The position numbers and the translations under genes were made by a program. The notes below the pieces were generated by a model. That model made no database searches. It saw only the letters and a program-made list of their open reading frames with translations, and had not been told where the DNA came from. A DNA stretch of 57,283 bases from CAZLMW01 sp964560875 (lineage in GTDB: Bacteria > Myxococcota_A > UBA9042), in NCBI GenBank assembly GCA_964560875.1, contig CAZLMW010000046.1, forward strand, positions 1 to 57,283, in the 5' to 3' direction. Below are positions 25,011-33,449 of the stretch, piece after piece (within the stretch, counting starts at the first letter, position 1; every line of letters starts with the position of its first letter).

Positions 25011-26558
25011 CTAAAAACCGTTGGCCTTGGCGACCGCGCCATACTGCTTGCCCATCTCGGTGAGCGTGCGCGGCTTGGCCTTGTCCTTGGTGTCGACCGC
25101 ATAGACGCCAAAACGCAGCGCCATGCCGTGGTTCCACTCGTAGTTGTCGACCAGGCTCCACACGAAATAGCCACGCACGTCGGCGCCGGCCTTGATCGCG
25201 GCGTGCAGGGCTGCCAGGTGCGGCTTGGTGCGCAGCTCGAACGCCTTGTTCTTGTCCTCGTACGTGCCGTTTTCGGTGATGATGATCGGCTTGCCGTAGG
25301 TCGCGGCGAAGGTGACCACTTCGCCCATCCCCTTCGCGTCGAAGTTCCACACGCCTTTGCCCTGGTCGGGCATGAACTTGAGCATCGGAAACTCGTCGCC
25401 GCCGGGCAGGGCGCCTTCCCGCACGTAGATGCGCGTGTAGTAGTTGATGCCGATGTAGTCCATGCGCGCTTTCAAGTCGTCGCGAACCTTGTCGACCTTG
25501 CCGTCGAGATCCGGATCCCATTTGCCGTGCACCAACGCGTCCAGGAACATCCGGTTGTAGACGTAATCAAAGCGCTTCACCGCCTCCATGTCGCCCTTGT
25601 GGCCTTCGCGTGACGGCGACATCGCGGCGAGGTTGGGCACGAGTCCGACCATGGCCGCCTTGCCGTCCTTGTCGGCATCGACCTTGTCGTTGGCATGAAC
25701 CGCGTCATACATCCGCGCGTGCCCGACGATCATCGCCTTGGCGACGTCGATCGCTTCTTTCACCTTCAGGTACACGCCCGGCGGGTTGCTGCGCTCCTTG
25801 GACGGCAGGATGTAGCCCGACAACACCACCGCGAACGGCTCGTTGAGCGTCGCCCACAAGTCCACCTGGTCGCCGAATGTCTTCGCGCAGTAACCGGCGT
25901 ACAGGCCGACCCGCTCCTGGGTCTTGGGGTCGAGCCAACCGCGGCGCTTGCAGGTGTCGAGGTCGGCGTTGCAGGCCTTTCCGTCGTGCACCCACAGCGG
26001 CAACGTGTAGTGGTTGAGGGTGATCAGCAGCTTGAGCCCGTGTTTCTTCGCGCTGGCGAACATCTTCCGGTAGTGCTCCACAGCTTCCTTGTTGGCGTGC
26101 TTGGCGAGCTCGTCGATGGTCGTTGCGGTCCCGGCGCTGGCTGCGGGGAAGATGCGGCTCCACTCGATGGACAGCCGGATCGCGTTGTTGTGGAGCTCGG
26201 TGCCCGCGCGCTCGAAGTCGGCGTCGTAGGTCTCCCACATGCCGGGGCCGATCGAGACAGGCTCGCCCTTGATGAACAAGCCGGTGTCCTTGACCAGATC
26301 CTTGTCCGTCACGAACTGGTACCAGTCGCTCTGTGTGTCGTTGCACTTGTCGGCCGACATCGTCGGGCAACCCATGTCCACCTGGAATCCGGCGGTCGCA
26401 GAGCCCCACAAGAAGCCCTTGGGAAACGCATGATCAAGCACAGGAGCCGCGCCGGCATCGGTTTCGCCGTCGGTTGTGCCGGGGTCTTCGCCGCAACCCG
26501 CGCACGCCACAGCAAGGGCGATAAGGGCGACAGCCGGAAGCTGTAGAAATCGAATCAT
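25011..26558 (-). CDS. GH1-family beta-glycosidase lipoprotein
   Basis: The protein has 515 aa. A lipoprotein signal (LIALAVACAGC, lipid Cys 22 or 19) and a short linker precede the GH1 barrel, which begins FPKGFLWGSATAGFQVD near residue 45. The acid/base Glu is in TLNEPFAV (Glu 240) and the nucleophile in IITENGTY (Glu 429); IEWSRIFP and NYYTRIYV are also typical. It should hydrolyse beta-glucosides or similar sugars on the cell surface or in the periplasm. GH1 enzymes are mostly cytoplasmic, so a lipid-anchored form with several extra Cys residues (MGCPTMSADKC, KACNADLDTC) is unusual. Confidence 0.93.
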   Translation of the reverse strand: MIRFLQLPAVALIALAVACAGCGEDPGTTDGETDAGAAPVLDHAFPKGFLWGSATAGFQVDMGCPTMSADKCNDTQSDWYQFVTDKDLVKDTGLFIKGEPVSIGPGMWETYDADFERAGTELHNNAIRLSIEWSRIFPAASAGTATTIDELAKHANKEAVEHYRKMFASAKKHGLKLLITLNHYTLPLWVHDGKACNADLDTCKRRGWLDPKTQERVGLYAGYCAKTFGDQVDLWATLNEPFAVVLSGYILPSKERSNPPGVYLKVKEAIDVAKAMIVGHARMYDAVHANDKVDADKDGKAAMVGLVPNLAAMSPSREGHKGDMEAVKRFDYVYNRMFLDALVHGKWDPDLDGKVDKVRDDLKARMDYIGINYYTRIYVREGALPGGDEFPMLKFMPDQGKGVWNFDAKGMGEVVTFAATYGKPIIITENGTYEDKNKAFELRTKPHLAALHAAIKAGADVRGYFVWSLVDNYEWNHGMALRFGVYAVDTKDKAKPRTLTEMGKQYGAVAKANGF

Positions 26559-26637
26559 CGGGGTCTCTTTGGGTATCGGCGCCGCAAGCCGGGAGCGTCA
26601 GAGGCCGACTCCTATCAGCTTGTCAGGCCGACCGCAT

Positions 26638-27141
26638 CTAGTTTTCGCTGGTGGCCGTCGCGGTGGTCGTCGGGCCTTCCACCTGGGCGATCAGGCTGCT
26701 CGGGTCTTCGTTGCTGTACATGGCGCGCTGCACGATCTCGAAGTAGCGATCGACGGTCAGCACGTTGGCGACCACGAGGTTACGCAACATGGGCGTGCAC
26801 AGGCGTTCGGGCGCGCCGTCGATGTCCAGCTGCGTCTTGAAACGGATCTCGCCGTCGTCGAAGTCGAGCTCGAAGTTGCCGATCGGCAGGCCATAGTTGA
26901 TGCGCGTGATCAGCTCGGCCATCGGGTACAGGCGCTCGGTCGGCGTGTGTTCGCCGAGCACCGAATAGAACAGCAGCTGGCCCGCTTGCTGCCGAACTTG
27001 CGCGAAGCAGTGCCAGCGACCTGCGCGACCGGCGAACCCCATGCGCAGATATCCCTCGTCTTCGACGCGATGGTACTTCCAGCCCTCGGCGTCGAAAAAC
27101 GCTGCGAATTCGTCCAGCAACTCGGGTAGCGCGGTGTCCAT
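26638..27141 (-). CDS. YbjN-domain protein
   Basis: The protein has 167 aa from ATG 27141; a GTG at 27183 would add 14 residues but overlaps a repeat, and neither start has a clear ribosome site. LPELLDEFAAFFDAEGWKYHRVEDEGYLRMGF begins a YbjN / type III chaperone-like fold, and LITRINYGLPIGNFELDFDDGEIRFKTQLD is the most conserved block of the family. The proteins are soluble dimers of unclear role; E. coli YbjN affects motility and stress responses when overexpressed. The Thr/Ala tail is disordered. Confidence 0.85.
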   Translation of the reverse strand: MDTALPELLDEFAAFFDAEGWKYHRVEDEGYLRMGFAGRAGRWHCFAQVRQQAGQLLFYSVLGEHTPTERLYPMAELITRINYGLPIGNFELDFDDGEIRFKTQLDIDGAPERLCTPMLRNLVVANVLTVDRYFEIVQRAMYSNEDPSSLIAQVEGPTTTATATSEN

Positions 27142-27188
27142 GCCAAGATTGTCAGAAACCACCGCCGTGATGTCCAGCGGCACCGCCG

Positions 27189-27232
27189 TGGGTCAGAGGG
27201 GAAGGAACCAAATAGGGAAGGGCATTTTGTGG
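27189..27232 (+). repeat. Partial, diverged copy of the hairpin-element left arm
   Basis: AGAGGGGAAGGAACC and GGGAAGGGCATTTTGTG line up with the 39-bp left arm of 16640-16678, with roughly one base in five changed. No matching right arm follows within 150 bases. It starts within a GGGTCAGA word like the motif near the other copies. Confidence 0.55.
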
Positions 27233-27411
27233 GGGTTCGGGGCGGGTCGTTGGGACCGGTGTGGAGATGATGGGTCCGTGGTCGCCGTGGACGTCGTGGT
27301 TTACGGGGGACAAGCCCGCGCAGGTCCGTGGTACATTGCGGCCACATAACGGATCGAAAACCACACGCCGATCGGCATTCAACACCGATCCTCATCCCAA
27401 CGGAGGTCTCA

Positions 27412-27954
27412 ATGCCTTCTTCACGCCTTGGCGTATTCGTGGCCATCTCGCTGTTCGCCTCGTCTGCTTTCGCAGGGTACGAGCAGCCCAAACCGCCCCG
27501 TCAGCTGGGCGCCCTGAAGTTCTTTGTCGGCAAGTGGAAGTGCAGGGGCAAGCTGCACGAGATGCCGGGACGTCCCGCCGGCGCCTTTACCGCGACGACC
27601 GAAGTGAAGGTCGGGCTCGGTGGGCACTGGGCGACCGCGACCTACATCCAGCACAAGACCAAGACCAACCCGGCGCCGGTCAGCGCGATGTTCATGTACG
27701 GCTATGACAGCAAGAACAAGCGCTACATCTCGTCGTATCGAAACAACTACGGGGCGCGCGCGGAGCTCAGCTCGACCGGATGGCGCGGCAACAAATGGGT
27801 CGATGAGGGACCGCTTTACGATCGCGAAGGCCACAAGATGAAGATGCGGATGACCTTGCACAAGTTGGGCAAATCCAAGTTCAAGGCGCTGGCCGAATTC
27901 AGCGGACCCGATGGCAGCTGGCGTCCGTTCAACCGGTCGGAGTGCCGGCGATGA
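27412..27954 (+). CDS. Secreted DUF1579-like protein
   Basis: The protein has 180 aa from ATG 27412, with GGAGG six bases upstream. The signal peptide is GVFVAISLFASSAFA, cleaved before GYEQ. LGALKFFVGKWKCRGKL followed by TATTEVKVGLGGHWATATY and MFMYGYDSKNKRYISSYRNN matches the DUF1579 calycin-like pattern (W at the barrel entry, then paired strands). It is a periplasmic protein of unknown ligand. The DUF2147 gene starts 29 bases downstream; both encode small secreted beta-barrels and probably form an operon. Confidence 0.85.
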   Translation: MPSSRLGVFVAISLFASSAFAGYEQPKPPRQLGALKFFVGKWKCRGKLHEMPGRPAGAFTATTEVKVGLGGHWATATYIQHKTKTNPAPVSAMFMYGYDSKNKRYISSYRNNYGARAELSSTGWRGNKWVDEGPLYDREGHKMKMRMTLHKLGKSKFKALAEFSGPDGSWRPFNRSECRR

Positions 27955-27983
27955 GCGGCCGGTTCACAAGCGAGGGGATTGCG

Positions 27984-28427
27984 ATGAAATTGTCATTTGC
28001 GCGCGCCGTGGCGGCGCTCGTGGTGCTCGGTTTTGCCGGTCAGGCTGCGGCCGCGTCGCCGATCGGGACCTGGAAGACCATCGACGACGAAACCAAGCGG
28101 ACGCGGTCGCTGGTCAAGATCTACAAGAAGGCCAACGGCAAGCTGTTCGGCAAGATCATCAAGCTCTACCAGCAGCCCAGCGAGCCGAAAAACCCGGTCT
28201 GCGACAAGTGCAAGGGCGCCAACAAGAACAAGCCGATTGTCGGCATGAATATCATCCGTGGCCTCGAGCTCGACGACGACGAGTGGGGCGGAGGCACGAT
28301 CCTCGATCCCGGCAACGGCAAGACATACAGCTGCAAGATCTGGATCGAAGGCGGCGGCAAAAAGCTGAAACTGCGCGGCTATGTCGGCTTCTTCTATCGC
28401 ACCCAGTATTGGTATCGCGTCAAATAA
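27984..28427 (+). CDS. Secreted DUF2147 protein
   Basis: The protein has 147 aa from ATG 27984, with GAGGGG six bases upstream; ATG 27942 is a poorer upstream option. The signal peptide is AVAALVVLGFAGQAAA. SPIGTWKTIDDETKRTRSLVKIY starts the mature protein, and VCDKCKGANKNKPIVGMNII and GTILDPGNGKTYSCKIWI are the conserved blocks of DUF2147. The two close Cys residues plus YSCKIW could bind metal or form a disulfide. The fold resembles lipocalins and is thought to bind hydrophobic molecules. Confidence 0.9.
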   Translation: MKLSFARAVAALVVLGFAGQAAAASPIGTWKTIDDETKRTRSLVKIYKKANGKLFGKIIKLYQQPSEPKNPVCDKCKGANKNKPIVGMNIIRGLELDDDEWGGGTILDPGNGKTYSCKIWIEGGGKKLKLRGYVGFFYRTQYWYRVK

Positions 28428-28440
28428 CGGCGCCGACTAA

Positions 28441-28452
28441 GGGTCAGACCCC
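28441..28452. repeat. GGGTCAGACCCC motif between convergent genes
   Basis: This is a short palindrome-like word (GGGT-CAG-ACCC plus C) followed by GTTATAAC. It abuts the stop codon of the RluA-type gene. The same 12-mer occurs at 17974-17985 and, inverted, at 16870-16881. It resembles REP-type intergenic sequence and may act as a weak terminator or transposase target. Confidence 0.55.
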
Positions 28453-28453
28453 G

Positions 28454-29338
28454 TTATAACAGCTGCTCGAAGGCGCGCGGGGCCGGGCAGACGATGTGCA
28501 ACCGCGCACCTGTCTGCGGCTGGTCGACCGACAGCTCGCGAGCGTGCAACCCGAGCCGTTTGTCGGACCTGCCATAACGCGAATCGCCGACGACGGGATG
28601 CCCAAGCGACAGCAGGTGCACACGGATTTGGTGCTTGCGACCGGTCTCGATGTACACGCGCACCAACGTCCGCGCCTTGCCCCGCTTGATGACTTCCCAA
28701 CGCGTGCGGGCGTCGCGGGCCTGGGGCGGTGGATCGTCGCTGGTGTACACGAAGAAGTTCTTGTCTTCCCACAGCGCCGTGGTCACGACCCCCTTGTCGC
28801 GTTTCACAAGCCCTTCGACGATCGCAACGTATTGCTTTTCGGCCCCTTTCCAGACCGCCTTCATCGCGTCGCAGGCCAACTTGGATTTCGCGAACATCAA
28901 CACGCCGCTTGTCTCGCGGTCGAGCCGATGGACAGGCCAAAGGCGGGCACGTCTGCCGAGGGATTGCCGGACGATGGCGAGCGCGGTCTTGTGACGCTCC
29001 CTCTCGGTGGAAACGGACAACAGTCCCGGGGGCTTTGCGATAGCGATGTAGTCGTCGTCACTGTAGAGCACCTCAAGGCGCCCCGCGCGGCGTCGGCGGT
29101 TGGTCTGCTTGTCGCCAGCGGGGGTGTTCAGCGTGCCTTTGCTCCAGCTCAGCGGATGGACGGCGATCGCATCGTCGGGGCTGATCACGTGGTCGTGTTG
29201 GGTCGTGCGCTCGCCGTTGACGGCCACGCATCCGAGGCGAAGGCGTTCCTTGAGCTTCTTGCGGCTCCAGCCCGGCAGCTTCTGCGCCAGGCCGACGAGC
29301 AATGTCGTTGGCGCATCGACCTGGAATTGTTCGCTCAT
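28454..29338 (-). CDS. RluA-family 23S rRNA/tRNA pseudouridine synthase
   Basis: The protein has 294 aa. An N-terminal S4-like domain (residues ~10-60, WSRKKLKERLRLGCVAVNGE) is followed by the catalytic domain. The signature HRLDRETSGVLMFAK carries the catalytic Asp 140. RTLVRVYIETGRKHQIRVHLLSLGHPVVGDSRYG is the second conserved block. It converts specific uridines to pseudouridine in rRNA or tRNA; which member of the RluA/C/D group it is cannot be decided. It stands alone on the minus strand. Confidence 0.94.
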   Translation of the reverse strand: MSEQFQVDAPTTLLVGLAQKLPGWSRKKLKERLRLGCVAVNGERTTQHDHVISPDDAIAVHPLSWSKGTLNTPAGDKQTNRRRRAGRLEVLYSDDDYIAIAKPPGLLSVSTERERHKTALAIVRQSLGRRARLWPVHRLDRETSGVLMFAKSKLACDAMKAVWKGAEKQYVAIVEGLVKRDKGVVTTALWEDKNFFVYTSDDPPPQARDARTRWEVIKRGKARTLVRVYIETGRKHQIRVHLLSLGHPVVGDSRYGRSDKRLGLHARELSVDQPQTGARLHIVCPAPRAFEQLL

Positions 29339-29390
29339 GCGGTCCCTTTCGTGGCCTTGAACCCAACCACGAGACGTGCGCTACGGGGGA

Positions 29391-29436
29391 ATATGGCCTC
29401 GAAAAATGGCTCCGCAGACGCCCTTGGCGCGCGAAT
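29391..29436 (+). repeat. Dispersed 46-bp repeat, copy 1
   Basis: Matches 42043-42088 at 42 of 46 positions in the same orientation. It begins ATATGGCCTCGAAAAATGGC. It lies in the short gap between the RluA-type gene and a decayed lipoprotein gene. Confidence 0.75.
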
Positions 29437-29470
29437 TGACGACTTTGAGCGGACGCCAGCTACCTTGTCG

Positions 29471-29684
29471 TCACAAGTTGACGCACGCGCCTACAGCGGC
29501 CTTGCACTTGGTGGTCATGCAGTTGGCGCATCCGGCATTCGAACCGCTCGGTTCGCAGGCGGCCTGGCACTTGTCGAACATGCACGGTTTCAGCGGCTCT
29601 TTGTCGCGCGGTCATGGCGAGCGCTGCGATGGCGCCGATCAGGATCGTCGCCCGACGTGCCAGAGATGGGGGGTTGGTCGCCAC
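29471..29684 (-). pseudogene. Frameshifted small Cys-rich lipoprotein
   Basis: From GTG 29684 the frame gives MATNPPSLARRATILIGAIAALAM, a good signal sequence. It then loses sense, while the next frame continues RDKEPLKPCMFDKCQAAC and GCANCMTTKCKAAVGACVNL before TGA 29471. Joining the frames near 29610 would give a Cys-rich lipoprotein whose CxxCxxxKCKxxVxxC end resembles the end of the neighbour at 29699-30256 (CGQCIIDKCKGVVDEC). It is either a decayed tandem paralog or a one-base sequencing error. Confidence 0.55.
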
Positions 29685-29698
29685 GTGTGGATGCCGCC

Positions 29699-30256
29699 TC
29701 AGGGCGTTGAGCCGTGCAAGCACTCGTCGACGACGCCCTTGCACTTGTCGATGATGCACTGGCCGCAGCCTTCGGCGGTCTTGGCGATGCCTTGACACGC
29801 GAACTTGCAGCTCGCGCCGACGCAGTTGTTCATCGCGGGTTGACCGAGGCAGTCCACGCACTTGCCGCTGGCCTTGAGATCCTCAGCGAAACAGGCCCGC
29901 GCTTCGGTGGGCTTTTTCATCGAGCACGCCTGGGCGCCGCCGAGTCCACCCGTGCACACCGCCCAACAGTGTCCGATCGTCGCCGCGACGTTCCCGCCGG
30001 CGGAGAGTTTCGCCTGGTCATCGGAGGAGCAGGGAGCGTCGCTACCACTCGACGATCCGCCGCTCGACGACGAGCCGCCCGACGAGGACGCCCCCGACGA
30101 GCCTGCAGATTCGGCCTTGCACGCCGGGTCTTCTTGTCCGCCGGTATGTTTCTTGGCCCACTTTGAGCACAGCTCGGGCGTTGTCTCCTGCGAGAGACAG
30201 CCGCAAGCGAGCACCGCACATGCCGCGGCGATAATGGCGAGGCGCACGTTCTTCAA
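29699..30256 (-). CDS. Cys-rich lipoprotein
   Basis: The protein has 185 aa from TTG 30256, whose TTGA overlaps the stop of the upstream TPR gene; a GTG at 30310 would overlap that gene further. KNVRLAIIAAACAVLACGC gives a lipoprotein signal. A Ser/Gly linker (residues ~50-75) follows. The C-terminal half has about 11 Cys residues in a C-x-x-C and C-x3-C pattern (KCVDCLGQPAMNNCVGASC, then CGQCIIDKC), probably a disulfide-knotted domain. The family is unknown; Ser-rich linkers plus Cys knots are common in Myxococcota surface proteins. Coupling to the TPR gene suggests a shared envelope role. Confidence 0.75.
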   Translation of the reverse strand: MKNVRLAIIAAACAVLACGCLSQETTPELCSKWAKKHTGGQEDPACKAESAGSSGASSSGGSSSSGGSSSGSDAPCSSDDQAKLSAGGNVAATIGHCWAVCTGGLGGAQACSMKKPTEARACFAEDLKASGKCVDCLGQPAMNNCVGASCKFACQGIAKTAEGCGQCIIDKCKGVVDECLHGSTP

Positions 30257-31137
30257 AATGACCCGCTCAGCACCAGCCCGGGCCGGTGGATGGTGGGCGC
30301 GAATCGCCACGTTGCTTTCTTCGTCGGTTCGGGGTCGTCGGGGCCGCCGAACGCGTAGGTGTACCAGCCCACACCGCCACCGACGAGGAACAGGCTGATC
30401 GACAAGACCTGCATTCCGCTGGCCTTGGAAGCGAGCGTCTCGTGCTCGGCGAGCTCGTTGTTGCGCAGGGCCGGATCGGGCGTGTTGACCGCGCTGGTCG
30501 CCGCTGTGTCCGCCTCGCCGTTGAACACGATCGCGCCACCGTAGGCGATCGCCGAGAAGACGAACAGGCCGGCCGATACGCCGTACAGGACCTTCTCCTT
30601 GGTGGTCATGCCCACCACGCCGCTGACCACGCGCTGACGACCCTTGCGCTCGGCCGCGGTCTTGGCCTGGTCGGCTTCGGCCTTGGCCGCGGCGGCTTCT
30701 TTGCGCGCGCGGTCGGCGTCGGCCTTGGCCTTTTCAGCGTCGCTCTGGCCTTTGGCGAGCCGCGTCCGGTACGCCTTGATCTCGTCGAGGTGGATCTGCG
30801 TGCGGCGCCGCATCTCCTTGTCTTTGCTCGTCTTGAGCACGATGCGGAAGTCCCGCTCGGCCTCGGCGAGCATGAACGCCCGCTGTTCGGCGCGCGCGGC
30901 GTTGAACATGAACGCCGGGTTTTTGTGGATGCCGTAGGCTTCGTGAAAGCGCTCGGCGGCCTTCTTGAACTCACCCTTGTCGTAGTAGTGCTTGGCCACT
31001 TTCAAGGCACCCATCGCGGCGGCTTCGTTGGCGTGAGCGGCCGGGGTGTGCACCAGCGCCGCAATCATCGCCATGGCGGCGACGAGGAGGGCGGTGGACT
31101 GCAGGTGACGCGGGTTCCGAGGGATCGGCTTGTTCAT
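30253..31137 (-). CDS. TPR-containing exported membrane protein
   Basis: The protein has 294 aa from ATG 31137. The signal peptide or anchor is STALLVAAMAMIAALVHTPAAHA. Residues ~45-110 form two TPR-like hairpins (AKHYYDKGEFKKAAERFHEAY, then FMFNAARAEQRAFMLAEAERDF). Residues ~120-175 are an Ala/Lys/Glu coiled coil. Two hydrophobic segments follow (YGVSAGLFVFSAIAYGGAIV and VLSISLFLVGGGVGWYTYA). This architecture is common in Myxococcota. The stop overlaps the start of the Cys-rich lipoprotein gene, so the two form an operon. Confidence 0.82.
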   Translation of the reverse strand: MNKPIPRNPRHLQSTALLVAAMAMIAALVHTPAAHANEAAAMGALKVAKHYYDKGEFKKAAERFHEAYGIHKNPAFMFNAARAEQRAFMLAEAERDFRIVLKTSKDKEMRRRTQIHLDEIKAYRTRLAKGQSDAEKAKADADRARKEAAAAKAEADQAKTAAERKGRQRVVSGVVGMTTKEKVLYGVSAGLFVFSAIAYGGAIVFNGEADTAATSAVNTPDPALRNNELAEHETLASKASGMQVLSISLFLVGGGVGWYTYAFGGPDDPEPTKKATWRFAPTIHRPGLVLSGSF

Positions 31138-31299
31138 GGTTTTCGGAGGGTAGAACCGCCGATGCCTCGTTTCAAGACGATGGACGCTTTCAGCTGGCAT
31201 ATGTCGAATTCATTCGTGCGACTGCGCGACGTTTATCCGGACCGTTAGATCGCCCGCTGAGCTTGCGCGTCACTGCTTGCAGCGACCCTGGAGGCGGTT

Positions 31300-33372
31300 A
31301 TGAAGACGACGCGAATGATGACATTGATGGCCCTGCTGCTCGTGGTGCCGATGACTGGGACCGCCGAGTCCGAGCCGTTAGCTGCGGTGCGGGGCACGGT
31401 GGTCAACGCCGCTAGACGCCCGCTGACCGGCGCCGAGTGCAGCTTCGACGCCTCGTTTCGCGCGCGAAACCGGATCGCGCGGACCGATCGCAACGGTCGC
31501 TTCGGACCGCTCTATGTCCGCCGCGGTCGTCACATGCTGACCTGCCGCAAGAGTGGTTACTACCCGACTGCGATCCTCGTGCGAACCGGGACTCCGCACG
31601 CTAGCAATGTCCTCATCAGCCTGCGCGCGCGCCGAAATAAGAACGTTACCCAAGCGAAGGGCGAAAAAGACGCCGAGGCTCAGGCACCGGTCACCCGTGC
31701 CCCGCGACCGACGATCAAGCGTCGGCGCCCCGTGAAGCGTCGGCGAGCCAAGCGCAAGGCCCCGCGCGTCAGCTATGGGGTCGGTTCGATGGGAGCGTCC
31801 GGTGTCGGCTATGGCGGCGGCGGTGTCGCCTACGGCAGCGGCGTCGTCGTCACGACGGCCAGGGGGATGCGCGGCCGCGGACGAGTTCACGGATACGCGC
31901 TCGCCAGGAAAGCCAAACGAAAGCCGATGTATCGCCGCGACGTCGGCGGTGACCGGGAAGGCTACGACCGCATCTCCGAAAAAGGCTTCGTCAGCCCGAC
32001 CCAGAAGCCGCTGTCCACCGTCAGCATCGACGTCGACACCGCCGCGTACAGCAACGTGCGTCGTTTCGCCAACAACGGCCGCCTGCCGCCGCGCGACGCC
32101 GTGCGCATCGAAGAGCTCGTCAACTACTTCGACTACAACTACCCGGGTCCGCGCGGCTCGCGGCCGTTCGCCGTGCACACCGAAGTCAGCACCGCGCCCT
32201 GGAACCGCAAACACCGCCTGGTGCACATCGGCCTGCAGGGCAAACGGGTGCAGACCGCCAACCTGCCAGCCAACAACCTCGTCTTTCTCATCGACGTGTC
32301 GGGCTCGATGCACAGCACCAACAAGCTGCCGCTGCTCAAGAACGCGTTTTCGCTGCTTGTCGACCAGCTCCGTGAGCAGGACCGTGTCTCGATCGTCGTG
32401 TACGCCGGCGCCGCTGGTGTCGTGTTGCCGCCCACCCACGGCAACGAAAAAGGCCGGATCCTTCGCGCTCTCTACAACCTGCGCGCGGGCGGCTCCACGG
32501 CCGGCGGTGCGGGCATCAAGCTCGCCTACCAGCTGGCCCGGAAGACGTTGCTGCGCGGCGGCAACAACCGCGTCGTGCTCGCCACCGACGGCGACTTCAA
32601 CGTCGGCACGTCCAGCGACGGCGAGCTGACCCGCCTCATCGAAAAAGAGCGCGACGGCGGCATCTTCCTGACCGTGCTCGGTTTCGGCACCGGCAACTAC
32701 CAAGACGCCAAGATGCAGAAGCTCGCCGACAAGGGAAACGGCCATCACGCCTACATCGACAGCCTGCTCGAAGCGCAGAAGGTGCTCGTCCGCGAGATGG
32801 GCGCGACGCTGCTGACCATCGCCAAGGATGTGAAGGTGCAGATCGAGTTCAACCCCGCCCGCGTCAAGGGTTGGCGGCTCATCGGCTACGAAAATCGGGT
32901 GATGGCGGCGCGCGACTTCGCCGATGACAAGAAGGACGCCGGGGAGCTTGGCGCCGGCCACTCCGTCACGTTCCTCTACGAGCTGATCCCGACCGGCAGC
33001 GAGGAGTCGGTCAAGGGCCACGCGCCGCTGCGCTACCAGGCTCGCAAGGCCACGGCTGACGGAGGCGAATTGATGCACGTCAAGCTCCGCTACAAGGCGC
33101 CGCGCGGCAAAAAGAGCAAGCTCATCACCCAGCCGCTCATCGACCGCCACACGCCGCTCGCGAAGACCTCCAACGCGTTCCGGTTCGCCGCCGCGGTCAC
33201 CGAAGTCGGGCTCGTCCTGCGCGGCAGCAAGCACAAGGGGCGCTCATCGTTGAGCCACGCGATCTCCCTGGCGTCCGGTTCGGTCGGAGCCGATCCCCAC
33301 GGTGACCGCCACGAGTTTCTCCAGCTCGCCTCCCGCCTCCGCAAGCTCGACCGAACGACCAAGCGGCCGTAG
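31300..33372 (+). CDS. VWA-domain protein with N-terminal Cna/carboxypeptidase-like repeat
   Basis: The protein has 690 aa; GGAGG seven bases before ATG 31300. The signal peptide ends about residue 22. Residues ~28-110 resemble a carboxypeptidase-regulatory beta sandwich (VRGTVVNAARRPLTGAECSF ... LYVRRGRHMLTCRKSGY). A basic and then Gly/Tyr-rich linker runs to about 215. A conserved block (STVSIDVDTAAYSNVRRF) precedes the VWA domain, whose MIDAS is DVSGSM (Asp 332, Ser 334, Ser 336). The C-terminus (LLTIAKDVKVQIEFNPARV onward) is the DUF3520-type tail found in YfbK-like proteins. It is probably a secreted, metal-dependent adhesion or scaffold protein. Confidence 0.93.
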   Translation: MKTTRMMTLMALLLVVPMTGTAESEPLAAVRGTVVNAARRPLTGAECSFDASFRARNRIARTDRNGRFGPLYVRRGRHMLTCRKSGYYPTAILVRTGTPHASNVLISLRARRNKNVTQAKGEKDAEAQAPVTRAPRPTIKRRRPVKRRRAKRKAPRVSYGVGSMGASGVGYGGGGVAYGSGVVVTTARGMRGRGRVHGYALARKAKRKPMYRRDVGGDREGYDRISEKGFVSPTQKPLSTVSIDVDTAAYSNVRRFANNGRLPPRDAVRIEELVNYFDYNYPGPRGSRPFAVHTEVSTAPWNRKHRLVHIGLQGKRVQTANLPANNLVFLIDVSGSMHSTNKLPLLKNAFSLLVDQLREQDRVSIVVYAGAAGVVLPPTHGNEKGRILRALYNLRAGGSTAGGAGIKLAYQLARKTLLRGGNNRVVLATDGDFNVGTSSDGELTRLIEKERDGGIFLTVLGFGTGNYQDAKMQKLADKGNGHHAYIDSLLEAQKVLVREMGATLLTIAKDVKVQIEFNPARVKGWRLIGYENRVMAARDFADDKKDAGELGAGHSVTFLYELIPTGSEESVKGHAPLRYQARKATADGGELMHVKLRYKAPRGKKSKLITQPLIDRHTPLAKTSNAFRFAAAVTEVGLVLRGSKHKGRSSLSHAISLASGSVGADPHGDRHEFLQLASRLRKLDRTTKRP

Positions 33373-33449
33373 CACGAAGGAATCGGGGATGGTCGCCGCG
33401 CGGAGCATCGCCAATCGGCGCGGCGGCCTGCCGGTGGTATCGTCGCCCC

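Noticed and set aside
28496..29710. Plus-strand open frame of 404 codons opposite the pseudouridine synthase
   Set aside because: The synthase on the minus strand has all family motifs. The opposite frame has none and runs into a pseudogene.
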